In this document: positions 7,894 to 15,868 of the stretch, piece by piece
Numbering within the stretch: position 1 is the stretch's first letter
How the letters are laid out: every line of letters starts with the position of its first letter
NCBI GenBank assembly: GCA_039931245.1
Contig: JBDTSH010000028.1
Location: forward strand, 1-32,056
Length of the DNA stretch: 32,056 nt
Origin: UBA4729 sp039931245
GTDB taxonomy: Bacteria; Patescibacteriota; Saccharimonadia; Saccharimonadales; UBA4665
Reading direction: 5' to 3'
Notes under the pieces: model-generated
Database searches by the model: none
What the model saw: only the letters and a program-made list of their open reading frames with translations
Told to the model about the DNA's origin: nothing
Made by a program: the position numbers and the translations under genes

Positions 7894-8139
7894 AAATTTT
7901 TGAGTTAATTTCATTTTCGTTTCGGTGGTGTCAGCCGAGCGCGATGCGAGTTGAACAGCCGGGACCATATTAAGTGCTTCTCCGGTTCGCCAGACGTCAT
8001 AGCGGGGCCGAAGGTTTGAATATATATATCTTTTGTCACTTTAAGCTTTAGTAATCGATGAGTTAGGCTTTTTTGGCTGCCCAGGCGTAAGAAGCCGACC
8101 GTAAATTAGACAAAGTCACAGTTTAGAAGCTGCCTCTGC
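7894..8139. other. Gene-free spacer before the VIT-family gene
   Basis: I see no credible reading frame, RNA gene or clear terminator here. An AT-rich run (TATATATAT near 8020) is the only notable feature. Confidence 0.6.
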
Positions 8140-8151
8140 TAGTATAGGGGT

Positions 8152-8862
8152 ATGCATAAATCTATCCCCTCCGCCCATCCAGAAGAAGAACATAAATCAC
8201 ATCGTTCGGGTTGGCTACGCGCCGCCGTTCTTGGCGTAAATGACGGCGTCGTGTCGACGGCGAGTTTGATGCTCGGAGTCCTCGCAGCCAGCGCAAATGA
8301 TAAAGCCATCTTAACGGCTGGAATCGCCGGGTTATTCGCCGGTGCCTTGTCTATGGCGGTCGGAGAGTACATATCGGTTAGCTCCCAACGGGATTCCGAG
8401 CGGTCTGATATAGAAATGGAGAGGCGTTCCCTCGTGGCAAATCCGATTGAGGAACTGGCCGAATTGACCGCAATTTATCAGCATCGCGGACTCGACGCCA
8501 ATCTAGCGGCTAAAGTAGCCCGTCAGTTGCACGATCACGATCCGGTTGTTGCGCATGTGCGTGATGAACTTGGTATTGACCATGAGGCGTTAGCTAATCC
8601 AACGCAGGCGGCCTTAGCTTCGGCCTCAGCCTTTTCAATCGGCGCCCTGGTGCCAATTGTCGCAGCAGTGCTTGTAAGCGGGTTGGCGAGTGCAGGCACC
8701 ATTGTCGCCTTATCACTGGTCACGTTAGCAGTTTCTGGCGCAATTGGCGCCCGAATCGGTGGCGGCAACAGATTGTGGGCCGCAGCCAGGGTGTTAATCG
8801 GTGGCGGCCTTGCTATGGCGATTACGGCCCTGATCGGACGCGTAATAGGCACTAATCTATAG
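8152..8862 (+). CDS. VIT1/CCC1-family membrane transporter
   Basis: 236 residues. The N-terminal segment WLRAAVLGVNDGVVSTASLMLGVLAAS and the second helix with GLFAGALSMAVGEYISVSSQRDSE are signatures of the VIT/CCC1 family, which moves Fe2+ or Mn2+ across membranes. A soluble helical segment (about 85-150), corresponding to the metal-binding region of plant VIT1, is followed by three more helices at the C-terminus. That makes five predicted transmembrane helices, as in the family. TAGTAT (8140-8145) ends 6 bases before the ATG without a Shine-Dalgarno, indicating a leaderless message. It is monocistronic. The substrate ion cannot be told from the sequence. Confidence 0.88.
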   Translation: MHKSIPSAHPEEEHKSHRSGWLRAAVLGVNDGVVSTASLMLGVLAASANDKAILTAGIAGLFAGALSMAVGEYISVSSQRDSERSDIEMERRSLVANPIEELAELTAIYQHRGLDANLAAKVARQLHDHDPVVAHVRDELGIDHEALANPTQAALASASAFSIGALVPIVAAVLVSGLASAGTIVALSLVTLAVSGAIGARIGGGNRLWAAARVLIGGGLAMAITALIGRVIGTNL

Positions 8863-8892
8863 CGTGAAATCGGTTTTAGTAAACTAGCTAAA

Positions 8893-8921
8893 TTGACGAA
8901 ACACTGAAAATATTATAAAAT
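8893..8921 (+). promoter_or_regulatory. Sigma-70-type promoter, leaderless
   Basis: The -35 TTGACG (8893-8898), a 17-bp spacer and the -10 TAAAAT (8916-8921) end 6 bases before ATG 8928. This is one of the two clearest complete leaderless promoters in the window. Confidence 0.8.
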
Positions 8922-8927
8922 GTTTTT

Positions 8928-9725
8928 ATGCCGAGTAATAACAAAGAAATGCCAGGGGGAGGCCGCCAAAAGCAAACTGAAAGCAACGTCTTATACTTGC
9001 CGAGCACTAATCTAAACGCGCAAGACAACCGAGATACTAGCTTTGGAGAAAACTATGCTGACAATGCTAGTCTAGCTGAGGGGGTACTTTTAGCTGTGCA
9101 CAACGCGGGAGTGCTCTCTATCGCGGGCCGAGGGGTTAGGGGTAAGTTGGAAGAATCTCGGACTATATCCATTTCTGAACTGCAACTAAGGCGTGAAATT
9201 AAAGCCACCAGGCGCTACTCAAACTCACCGCTCACCCTAAGGGATTTCGGTGTTCAGAACCAAGCAGAAATCGTTGGCTGTGCCAAAACAGTCGGGTCCA
9301 ACGCGTGGGTGATCGAAGAAGTTACCCGGGGGTTGGTGATTGGTGAATACGACCGGACTACTGATACCGATGCGTCGCTCAATCTCGCCAGCGTAACGGG
9401 TTACGCTGAACTTTTAACCGATCAAGGAAGAGAGGCCCTAGACATTGTTATCGAGAAAACAAATAGGGAAGCTCTCGCGAGTTTAGTCGATATGTGCCAA
9501 GCCGATTCTAAGAAACCGCTTGTTTACGAAAGAACAAACAATTATGGCGTCACAGAAACGGGCACTGTTTATATGTCCAGCAGAGCCGATTTCTGTCTCG
9601 TCGTTAACGAGTGCTCTACTTCCAACCCCCAGCCACTATCATGGCTGGATGCCACTATAGTTGTCGGCTTCCCGGAAGAGTACACCGATCCGGCGAATAA
9701 TTATCGAGAACTAGATACCTTGTAA
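8928..9725 (+). CDS. Hypothetical soluble protein
   Basis: 265 residues and no recognised family. The first 45 residues are polar and probably disordered (Asn/Gln/Gly-rich). The rest is a mixed alpha/beta soluble region with no signal peptide or membrane helix, including ISISELQLRREIKATRRYS near residue 80 and VTGYAELLTDQGREALDIVI near 155. The start is fixed by a near-consensus promoter ending 6 bases upstream. It has codon use like its neighbours and a single uninterrupted frame, so it is very likely expressed. It is followed by 330 bp with little content and then another unknown gene. Confidence 0.7.
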   Translation: MPSNNKEMPGGGRQKQTESNVLYLPSTNLNAQDNRDTSFGENYADNASLAEGVLLAVHNAGVLSIAGRGVRGKLEESRTISISELQLRREIKATRRYSNSPLTLRDFGVQNQAEIVGCAKTVGSNAWVIEEVTRGLVIGEYDRTTDTDASLNLASVTGYAELLTDQGREALDIVIEKTNREALASLVDMCQADSKKPLVYERTNNYGVTETGTVYMSSRADFCLVVNECSTSNPQPLSWLDATIVVGFPEEYTDPANNYRELDTL

Positions 9726-9872
9726 GCCAGCCAGCTTTTAATTTCTGGAGTCTGATCAGTCCTTTACTACGAGCAAGTCGATATTCTTTGGTTGTGTGAT
9801 TGCCAACCATTGCGAAGCAGAAGCTCGAGGTTATACTGAATTATTAAACTTGCAGGGCAGTGCGTCAATAAT

Positions 9873-9900
9873 TTGACTTTAGGATACTTTGTTGTAATAT
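9873..9900 (+). promoter_or_regulatory. Probable promoter upstream of the 10057 gene
   Basis: TTGACT (9873-9878), a 16-bp spacer and TAATAT (9895-9900) predict a start near 9907. This would leave about 150 bases before the next convincing gene, either a leader or a tiny ORF. A second -10-like TATAAA lies at 9998-10003. Confidence 0.5.
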
Positions 9901-10039
9901 GTGTGTACATCTGAAAAGCTCAGCGGTCGCACTCTACTATCACCACTGTTGTTCAGAATTTGTCGTCGAAAACGATAATCACTTAGTGTCACATTTGTAT
10001 AAATTAATAGCGGCAAACGGGCCGAACATGAAATTTTGA
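9899..10039 (+). CDS. Possible 46-residue ORF
   Basis: A short frame in the 330-bp gap between two unknown genes encodes 46 residues with a mixed, protein-like composition (ending LYKLIAANGPNMKF). There is no Shine-Dalgarno, and its ATG overlaps the -10 box of the nearby promoter, which argues against this exact start. I cannot tell it from a chance frame. Confidence 0.2.
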   Translation: MCVHLKSSAVALYYHHCCSEFVVENDNHLVSHLYKLIAANGPNMKF

Positions 10040-10056
10040 AAGAAGACGGAGAAAAA

Positions 10057-10401
10057 ATGAAGTTAAAGGATATAGTCAAAAACGAAGAATGTGGTCAAGG
10101 GTTGTCGGTTGATGATTCGAGTGAAGTGTTAACTATTAACCAAGCCTACCGGATTGGCAGTCCAGCCGGCCTCGCCCCAAGGGCATCAATATGGTTGTAC
10201 CCCCTTAATGCGTTAGAGGGTGATTATCCGAAGTCACTGGGTGGTGAGGCTACGACAATAGCGCTTCGGGGCATTTCCATTGCTATGGAATCTGACCCTA
10301 CCTTACCTATCAGCCAAGCCGATCTGAATGTTGCCCACATTGCCGTGATAGCGGCATATCACGAAAAGTTCGGTATAGTCGTAAATAACTGGCCAAGTTA
10401 G
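10057..10401 (+). CDS. Hypothetical protein
   Basis: 114 residues and no recognised family. It is soluble, with an N-terminal MKLKDIVKNEE helix and a C-terminal helical part (LPISQADLNVAHIAVIAAYHEKFGIVV). The start ATG 10057 has a Shine-Dalgarno (GGAG, 10048-10051) five bases upstream. The longer frame from TTG 10036 has none and is rejected. Composition resembles the upstream unknown gene at 8928, but I see no sequence similarity between them. Single gene, followed by a gene-free spacer. Confidence 0.6.
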   Translation: MKLKDIVKNEECGQGLSVDDSSEVLTINQAYRIGSPAGLAPRASIWLYPLNALEGDYPKSLGGEATTIALRGISIAMESDPTLPISQADLNVAHIAVIAAYHEKFGIVVNNWPS

Positions 10402-10690
10402 TGCGCAGCGGGGCGTCCTGCGGAAATGATCATGACACGATGTGTTCAACGGGCTGGCCGGATGAGACAAGGTTTATCCAATCGACAATACAAGTTCAAA
10501 AATGTACTCAAGGATATATAACAGGGTAAAGCGACGACAGTTGTTCGACAATAGTGTTAATGTTTGTACTCAAAGGACGAAACTTACTTCATGATCCACC
10601 TCCGTATAGCAGCAGATAGACTGACGGGGTAGGTCGTCGTGAGTAGAGCTGTTTTAAGTAGCCGCGTTGGCAGTCTGCAGTCTGCGCTGC
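10402..10690. other. Gene-free spacer between two convergent genes
   Basis: Multiple stops in all frames and no RNA motif seen. A TTATCCAAT at 10472 is only a weak DnaA-box-like match. No clear terminator for either flanking gene. Confidence 0.55.
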
Positions 10691-11755
10691 TCAATATTCT
10701 TCATCGTCATCAAAATTGCGCGCCCGGGCGGCCCGTTTATTATGAATGGCTTTGTCGTGTTCGACTTGGGCGGCAATTTGAATCGACACGGCGCGTAGCT
10801 CGATTTGGAACTTTAGGTAGTTTGCGAGTCGGGCCGGATCGAGCTGTTTGTTTTGGATTGCTTCAATAACTTTACAGCCTTCCTCGTGGGAGTGGCTGCA
10901 GGTCGTGCGGTATTTGCAGTCCGCCGCCAAGGACTCGATGTCGGGGAACGTATCGGCCAGGTAGGTTTCATCACCCCACAGTTGAAGCTCACGGATACCA
11001 GGGGTGTCAATAATCATGCCATTGTTTGGCAGTGTGAACAATTCACGATGGCTGGTGGTGTGCATACCCGTCGAGTCGGAAACACGGACGGGAGCCGTCT
11101 TTTGGCGTTCATAGCCGAGTAGTTTATTAGTCAAAGTCGACTTGCCGACCCCAGATGAGCCTAAGAAAACGGCTGTTTTACCGGCCGGTATGGCGGCGGC
11201 GACTTGATCTAAGCCTTGGTCGGTCTGGGCGCTGGTAATGAGATAGGGGATATTTAATGTTTCAACTTCACTACATTTGGCGGCTAATTCTTGGGCCAGA
11301 TCAGCTTTATTGAATATAAAGATCGGCTCAATATGACTCTGCCGCAATTGGTAGATGAAACGCTCGAGGCGCGCGGCACTAAAATCATCGTCTAGTGCCT
11401 GGACGACAAAAGCGATGTCAATATTGGCCGCCAAAATCTGTTTGCCGAATCGGTCACCAGCCATCCGCCGGCTGACTTCACTCTGGCGGGGAAGGACGGC
11501 ATGAATGGTTGCCTTGTTATCTTCGCCTAGGCGGAGGGCGACCCAATCACCGATTTTGGGTAGTTCGTCACTTCGAGAAGAGTGGCTAAGTTTGCCGGCT
11601 ATTTCGGCGGCATATTCGAGAGGTGTTACTACTTTTAAGTGGCTGCCGCGGTCGGCAATAACTCGACCAGGTGTATACTCATCCAGCTCTAATTCATGCC
11701 AAACGGCCGCGAAGTTGTCATTCCAGCCATAGGCTTGTAGGTCATCCATACCCAT
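10691..11755 (-). CDS. rsgA: Ribosome small-subunit biogenesis GTPase RsgA
   Basis: About 354 residues. Circularly permuted GTPase that helps mature the 30S subunit. An N-terminal OB-like domain (PGRVIADRGSHLKVVTP) is followed by G motifs in permuted order: G4 FNKAD, G5-like ITSAQ, G1 GSSGVGKST, G2 around TGMHTT, G3 DTPG. The C-terminal zinc site is CKYRTTCSHSHEEGC. Start choice is open. ATG 11755 and ATG 11749 (minus strand) fit the family N-terminus. TACACT (plus 11758-11763) is 8 bases before ATG 11749, suggesting leaderless use, while an in-frame TTG at 11773 has GGTGG upstream. The C-terminal tail is unusually rich in Arg/Asp/Glu. Confidence 0.93.
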   Translation of the reverse strand: MGMDDLQAYGWNDNFAAVWHELELDEYTPGRVIADRGSHLKVVTPLEYAAEIAGKLSHSSRSDELPKIGDWVALRLGEDNKATIHAVLPRQSEVSRRMAGDRFGKQILAANIDIAFVVQALDDDFSAARLERFIYQLRQSHIEPIFIFNKADLAQELAAKCSEVETLNIPYLITSAQTDQGLDQVAAAIPAGKTAVFLGSSGVGKSTLTNKLLGYERQKTAPVRVSDSTGMHTTSHRELFTLPNNGMIIDTPGIRELQLWGDETYLADTFPDIESLAADCKYRTTCSHSHEEGCKVIEAIQNKQLDPARLANYLKFQIELRAVSIQIAAQVEHDKAIHNKRAARARNFDDDEEY

Positions 11756-11861
11756 TAAGTGTAGTGGGGGCAAGGTAATTATTCCACCTTTCTTTAGGTT
11801 GTCAGATAAAGCGGGAGCATAAAACCCAAGTTGGATAGGCTTTCAAGACGTTTTTGTTTGC

Positions 11862-11867
11862 TATAAT
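11862..11867 (+). promoter_or_regulatory. -10 element for tRNA-Thr
   Basis: A consensus TATAAT lies 21 bases before the tRNA-Thr gene, giving a predicted start near 11874 and a short 5' leader. No good -35 is visible. Confidence 0.55.
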
Positions 11868-11888
11868 ACGGTAGATCTTCCCAGATAC

Positions 11889-11964
11889 GCCACCTTAGCT
11901 CAGTTGGTAGAGCGACACATTCGTAACGTGTAGGTCGCCGGTTCGATTCCGGCAGGTGGCTCCA
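11889..11964 (+). tRNA. tRNA-Thr (CGT anticodon)
   Basis: Acceptor GCCACCT/AGGTGGC, loop TTCGTAA giving anticodon CGT, T-arm GCCGG-TTCGATT-CCGGC and encoded CCA. The discriminator is T, the only T among the six tRNAs here, which matters for the thrS leader. The loop-proximal anticodon-stem pair is an A-C mismatch. Confidence 0.94.
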
Positions 11965-12088
11965 ATCTTATCTATTCTGCTGAATGGAGCAAGGATAGGA
12001 TTGCGCTATTGAAGGTGAAGTGGCGGTTCAAAGCAGGGGCTACGTGCCTAGGCAACTGGCCCTGCCTGATATCTGATAAGTAATCATT

Positions 12089-12163
12089 GCGGGTGTCGTA
12101 TAACGGCCATTATGTAGCCTTCCCAAGGCTGAGACGCGAGTTCGACTCTCGCCACCCGCACCA
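12089..12163 (+). tRNA. tRNA-Gly (CCC anticodon)
   Basis: Acceptor GCGGGTG/CACCCGC with discriminator A and encoded CCA. The anticodon loop TTCCCAA gives CCC, and the T-arm core is CGAG-TTCGACT-CTCG. It lies 124 bases after tRNA-Thr. Confidence 0.93.
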
Positions 12164-12198
12164 ATCGTAAGCATGTTTTATTGTGCTAGAATTAGCGC

Positions 12199-12666
12199 AT
12201 GAGGAACCAAAAAGGATTTGGTACTGTCGAAGTTATAGCTGTATTGGTTGTCGCAACTCTCATTAGCCTGGCTGGATGGTACTTGCTTAATTCCAAAGCT
12301 TCCACATCCAAAAGTTTGACTCCATTAGCTAGCAGTAATTCAAATCTGGCAACAATCGTAATTGCCGACAAGGCCACTAACCAACCGTTGGGTTTTACCG
12401 ATATTGAATTCTCGAGTACGAACGGAGCGAATTGCTCGACTTCCATTAATAGTAGCTGTCCGAATAATCCAAAAAAGTGGAAAGGCACCACCGATAGAAA
12501 CGGAGTTATTAAGATCAGCTCAGAATATATTCAAAAGAGTAATGAGATATTAAAGAAAAAGACCTTTAATGCCGACACAGTTGGTTATGAACCAATAGCA
12601 CATTTTGACGCATCGGGTGTGCCAGAGCCTAATGACCCTGTCACCATAAAGCTAACGCTTAAATAA
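12199..12666 (+). CDS. Orphan type IV pilin-like protein
   Basis: 155 residues. The N-terminus MRNQKGFGTVEVIAVLVVAT has a short basic leader ending in Gly, a mature Phe, Glu at mature position 5 and a hydrophobic helix, so it should be a PilD substrate. The secreted part contains IVIADKATNQPLGFTDIEF... and ...TTDRNGVIKISSEYI..., a beta-rich pattern reminiscent of carboxypeptidase-regulatory or Ig-like domains, with two cysteines 11 residues apart. It lies 8 kb from the pilin operon and may be a minor pilin or surface adhesin. TAGAAT (12187-12192) ends 6 bases before the ATG without a Shine-Dalgarno, indicating a leaderless message. Confidence 0.75.
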   Translation: MRNQKGFGTVEVIAVLVVATLISLAGWYLLNSKASTSKSLTPLASSNSNLATIVIADKATNQPLGFTDIEFSSTNGANCSTSINSSCPNNPKKWKGTTDRNGVIKISSEYIQKSNEILKKKTFNADTVGYEPIAHFDASGVPEPNDPVTIKLTLK

Positions 12667-12765
12667 TTCCAGTAAGTTGCCTGTAGCTTCGTTCTAACCT
12701 GTTTAATGAGGCTGCACCAATGTACGCTGATATAAGCCCGAAAGTGGTACAATACGTGCACCCCT

Positions 12766-13125
12766 ATGGCCATTCCTAAGAAGTTTTTTCACGATCATTT
12801 AGTGCTTTTGCTGCTCAGCATTAATGCTTTCTTGGCGTTATTCGGCAGCATTTTAGTTTTGCTTCGCTTGAGCTCCAGCCACGGTAGTAATGGTTACATC
12901 GTCCAATACCGCTCAAATTTTGGCGTTAATACCTTTACGAACGGCGGTGTGACCGAGCTGTTGAGTTTTATTGGTTTTATGCTGCTGGTGTTTGCCATCC
13001 ATTCTATGCTCGGGATTAGAGTCTACAAAATTCATCGCCAGGTAACTATCGCTATCTTAAGCCTCGGGATTTTGCTCCTGCTATTGGCTATTATCATAAG
13101 TAACGCCCTGATATTGTTGCGTTAG
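12766..13125 (+). CDS. Small three-helix membrane protein
   Basis: 119 residues with three predicted transmembrane helices (about 12-35, 64-82, 92-117) and an external loop between helices 1 and 2. I recognise no family. Its stop (TAG 13123-13125) is immediately followed by the ATG of the glycosyltransferase, a zero-spacing junction implying coupled translation and a shared process. TACAAT at 12748-12753 ends 12 bases before the ATG, leaving a leader of about five bases and no Shine-Dalgarno. Confidence 0.65.
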   Translation: MAIPKKFFHDHLVLLLLSINAFLALFGSILVLLRLSSSHGSNGYIVQYRSNFGVNTFTNGGVTELLSFIGFMLLVFAIHSMLGIRVYKIHRQVTIAILSLGILLLLLAIIISNALILLR

Positions 13126-14763
13126 ATGACTGACATCGAGATTCCGTATGAAAAAGACCGCAAAGGGCATTATCGTTTCTTTGAAATACTCCCCGGCGCC
13201 CTCAGCTATTTGCTGATTGCCTTGCCACTTATCTTGAGCTTGATTAATGTGACTGCTGCCGTCATTTTCATCTTGGCATATTTACTCATCTATTTTGTTC
13301 GCTCGATAGCTTTCAGCGCCCGCGCTTTAGGCGGCTATCGCACTATGAAGCAGCACATGAAGCTCGACTGGAATGGCCTACTGGCCGACCTGGAAATAGG
13401 GAAGATTACCTCCCGCGATGTCAAGCGACCGGCCTGGCACGCCAGCAACCTCGCCCGAGTTCAAGGGTATAAGCAAATCTTCAAACCTAGCGATATTGTC
13501 CACGCCGTCATTATTGCAACCGTTAATGAGTCGAGGGAAGTGCTTGAACCGACCATTCAATCAGTCATTGGGGCCGACTATGACGCCAAGCGGACGATTT
13601 TAGTGTTCGCGTACGAAGGCCGGGCTGGTCAAGTCGCCGAAGATCGAGTCCGTGGACTACTGAAGCAGTACAAAGGTGAATTCCGGCACGCAATGATGGT
13701 CAAGCACCCGGCTAACATCCCCGGCGAAGTCATCGGTAAGGGCGGCAATGTAACCTGTGCGGGGCACGAGCTACAGAAGTACTTGGAAGTGCAGGGGATT
13801 GATCCCGAGAAAGTGATTGTCACGACGCTGGATGCTGATAATCGCCCCGATAAGCGCTATTTTTCGGCTCTCACGTACATGTACTGCGTCGTTTCTAACC
13901 CACTACGGGCATCATTCCAGCCGCTGCCCATGTTCACGAATAATATTTGGGACGCCCCAACCTTGATGCGTGTGGTGGCAACCGGTAACAATTTATTTTA
14001 TATCGTCGGCTCAAAGCGGCCGCATCTGGCGCGAAACTTTTCGGCCCACGCCCAGCCAATGCAGGCTTTAATTGATATGAACTTCTGGAGTGTCCGGACG
14101 ATCGTTGAAGACGGCCATCATTTCTGGCGATCCTACTTCCGGTATGATGGAGATTACCGGGTATACCCGATCAGTATTCCCATCTACCAAGACGCTGTCT
14201 TAGCCGACGGCTATATTCGCACCTTGAAAGCTCAATTTGTGCAATTACGGCGTTGGACTTATGGGGCATCGGACGTCGCGTATATCGCCAGTAAGGGTTT
14301 TTTCTCGAACAGTAAGGCGCCACGCTTCGATGTGACAACTAAGTTTCTGCGCACCCTTGAGGGGCACGTTACTTGGGCTACAGGCACGCTGTTGATATAC
14401 TTTGCGGCCTTTATTCCACCATTCATCCACCCGCAGAGCTTTGCCGCCAATGAGCTCCCCTTGATTGTCAGCCGGGTTCAGCGGGTTGGGATTATTGGGT
14501 TGATGGCTTCACTCTACGTTTGTTTGCTGACGCTGCCGCCGCGCCCCGCCCGCTACCGTCGACATCGCTCCGTCTTGATGGTTGCTCAGTGGGTATTCCT
14601 GCCGGTAACGAGCATCGTCTATGGTTCGGCCGCGGCTTTCTACTCCCAGACTCGGCTCATGTTCGGTAGATATATGAGCAAGTTCGATGTCACTGAAAAA
14701 GCTGTCGTTGATGTGGCCGGTAATATTTCTAGCTCTGAAGCTGATCCTACTCGAAAAGTCTAG
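13126..14763 (+). CDS. Membrane family-2 glycosyltransferase
   Basis: 545 residues. Two N-terminal helices (about 25-65) precede a GT-A catalytic domain. Visible motifs are D236-x-D238 in TLDADNRPD (nucleotide-sugar and metal), E328-D329 in VEDGHHFW (catalytic-base region) and QLRRW at 372-376, the Q/RxxRW-type motif of processive cellulose/hyaluronan-synthase-like enzymes. A helical C-terminal membrane region follows (about 430-520). It probably makes or exports a cell-surface polysaccharide, although product and donor sugar are unknown. Starts directly on the stop of the preceding small membrane protein, which may be an accessory subunit. Confidence 0.82.
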   Translation: MTDIEIPYEKDRKGHYRFFEILPGALSYLLIALPLILSLINVTAAVIFILAYLLIYFVRSIAFSARALGGYRTMKQHMKLDWNGLLADLEIGKITSRDVKRPAWHASNLARVQGYKQIFKPSDIVHAVIIATVNESREVLEPTIQSVIGADYDAKRTILVFAYEGRAGQVAEDRVRGLLKQYKGEFRHAMMVKHPANIPGEVIGKGGNVTCAGHELQKYLEVQGIDPEKVIVTTLDADNRPDKRYFSALTYMYCVVSNPLRASFQPLPMFTNNIWDAPTLMRVVATGNNLFYIVGSKRPHLARNFSAHAQPMQALIDMNFWSVRTIVEDGHHFWRSYFRYDGDYRVYPISIPIYQDAVLADGYIRTLKAQFVQLRRWTYGASDVAYIASKGFFSNSKAPRFDVTTKFLRTLEGHVTWATGTLLIYFAAFIPPFIHPQSFAANELPLIVSRVQRVGIIGLMASLYVCLLTLPPRPARYRRHRSVLMVAQWVFLPVTSIVYGSAAAFYSQTRLMFGRYMSKFDVTEKAVVDVAGNISSSEADPTRKV

Positions 14764-14787
14764 GGCGTGTCTTCGCCCACCTAGACT
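14758..14787 (+). terminator. Terminator-like hairpin after the glycosyltransferase
   Basis: GTCTAG pairs with CTAGAC, and GGCG with CGCC, around a short loop with a 3-base bulge. The stem includes the stop codon. The following sequence has only a weak T-run, so termination is uncertain. Confidence 0.35.
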
Positions 14788-14932
14788 TGATTACTAGGCC
14801 TCGAAATACAATGTACTTACTAGAAATCACCCCACGACCATATAAGATTATTGTCTTCTCTTGTCCACTCTCTTCGGATCGCCGAAGTAACGAAACTCTC
14901 CACCTATCATTTTGTGCCCCGCCAGCAACTAT

Positions 14933-15337
14933 CTAGTTGTTGCGGTGAAAGGCTTGGTAATGGACACTGGCGGCTTTATCGAAGCGGTTGAGGGCAACTT
15001 GCACGATGCGGGTGATGGTAGAGGCGTCTATGACGCCAGCCGGGGCGGTATATAGTAATTTGTTCATAACGGTTTCCGTTAGGGCGCTGGCGTCTTCAAG
15101 GGCGTTTGGGCGGTGCTGTATGCTCGCAATGATGCTCAGTAGCAACTTATCGCGGTGAAAGGGCCTGAGCGTGCTGCTGGTGCGCACTAGCCAGGCTAAC
15201 TCGTATTGTGCGACCTCGCGCGTAGTGAAGATAGTGCGACAGTTGCCGCACTTACGGCGTCGCCACACCTGATTGGCCTTTTTCTGTAGCCGGGAATTGA
15301 TAACCCGCGTCTCAGACTGACATTGTATGCAAACCAT
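14933..15337 (-). CDS. nrdR: NrdR-like zinc-ribbon/ATP-cone transcriptional regulator
   Basis: 134 residues. The N-terminal zinc ribbon has the C-x2-C pairs CIQC and CGNC around SRLQKKANQVWRRRKC, followed by FTTRE as in NrdR. A degenerate ATP-cone follows (LRPFHRDKLLLSIIASI...). NrdR represses ribonucleotide reductase genes when dATP is high. This copy is shorter than the usual 150-160 residues, and the VxKrdGxxEPF start of the cone is altered (VRTSSTLRPF), so nucleotide sensing may differ. No ribonucleotide reductase gene or NrdR-box pair is evident nearby. Single gene on the minus strand. Confidence 0.75.
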   Translation of the reverse strand: MVCIQCQSETRVINSRLQKKANQVWRRRKCGNCRTIFTTREVAQYELAWLVRTSSTLRPFHRDKLLLSIIASIQHRPNALEDASALTETVMNKLLYTAPAGVIDASTITRIVQVALNRFDKAASVHYQAFHRNN

Positions 15338-15391
15338 GACTACATATTGTCATACAGCTATTAAAAAAGCCAGTGGAAAACCCTTGAAGGA

Positions 15392-15526
15392 ATGGTGTAT
15401 AAAAATAGCCTTGTCGAAATTCGGCAAGACTATCCTCGTTTATCGGATCTATCTGTGCGCTCAGTTTATGAGCTGGTGCGCAGGCGACGGATCCGATTCG
15501 TTGGTTTCGAAGCAAGTTCTTCGTAA
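15392..15526 (+). CDS. Possible 44-residue ORF between nrdR and tRNA-Val
   Basis: An ATG (or GTG at 15395) after a GAAGGA sequence opens a 44-residue frame (SLVEIRQDYPRLSDLSVRSV... ending GFEASSS) with codon use like neighbouring genes. The Shine-Dalgarno spacing is too short and no promoter is clear. Another frame is also open here, so this is only a candidate. The rest of 15338-15757 shows nothing convincing. Confidence 0.22.
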   Translation: MVYKNSLVEIRQDYPRLSDLSVRSVYELVRRRRIRFVGFEASSS

Positions 15527-15757
15527 AACAACTGGAAAGCGTCTAGGACGCTTGATTTTCTGGTACTCACCAAAACCCTTTGTTTAACTTAATTATGCTA
15601 CTAGAAATCTGGGATATAGTCAAGACCCGGGTCGCCAAAGTTGTGCCCGCAACGGGGGCGATGAGCAATTTAGGACTTGCTATTGTGCCGTCGCTCAGCT
15701 ATAGTCTTTCTGTTACCACAAGCTTGTTTATTGCTAAAAACAAATGTTTTAACTCCC

Positions 15758-15834
15758 GGGCTCTTAGCTCATTTGGCTAGAGCGCCGCATTGACGTTGCG
15801 GAGGTGAGAGGTTCGAATCCTCTAGAGCCCACCA
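15758..15834 (+). tRNA. tRNA-Val (GAC anticodon)
   Basis: Acceptor GGGCTCT/AGAGCCC, discriminator A, encoded CCA. The anticodon stem CCGCA/TGCGG encloses TTGACGT, giving GAC. The T-arm is GAGAG-GTTCGAATC-CTC type. It is followed at once by an intrinsic terminator. Confidence 0.95.
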
Positions 15835-15868
15835 TAGAAAAAGCCGGACTTAGTCCGGCTTTTTCTAT
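15834..15868 (+). terminator. Intrinsic terminator after tRNA-Val
   Basis: A perfect 16-bp stem (15834-15849 with 15853-15868) has loop TTA, and its right arm contains the TTTTT run. Its near-symmetry would let it work on either strand. Confidence 0.92.

Noticed and set aside
15580..15780. 66-codon plus-strand ORF (or from ATG 15595)
   Set aside because: It runs into the tRNA-Val gene and has no ribosome-binding site; overlap with a structural RNA makes it a chance frame.
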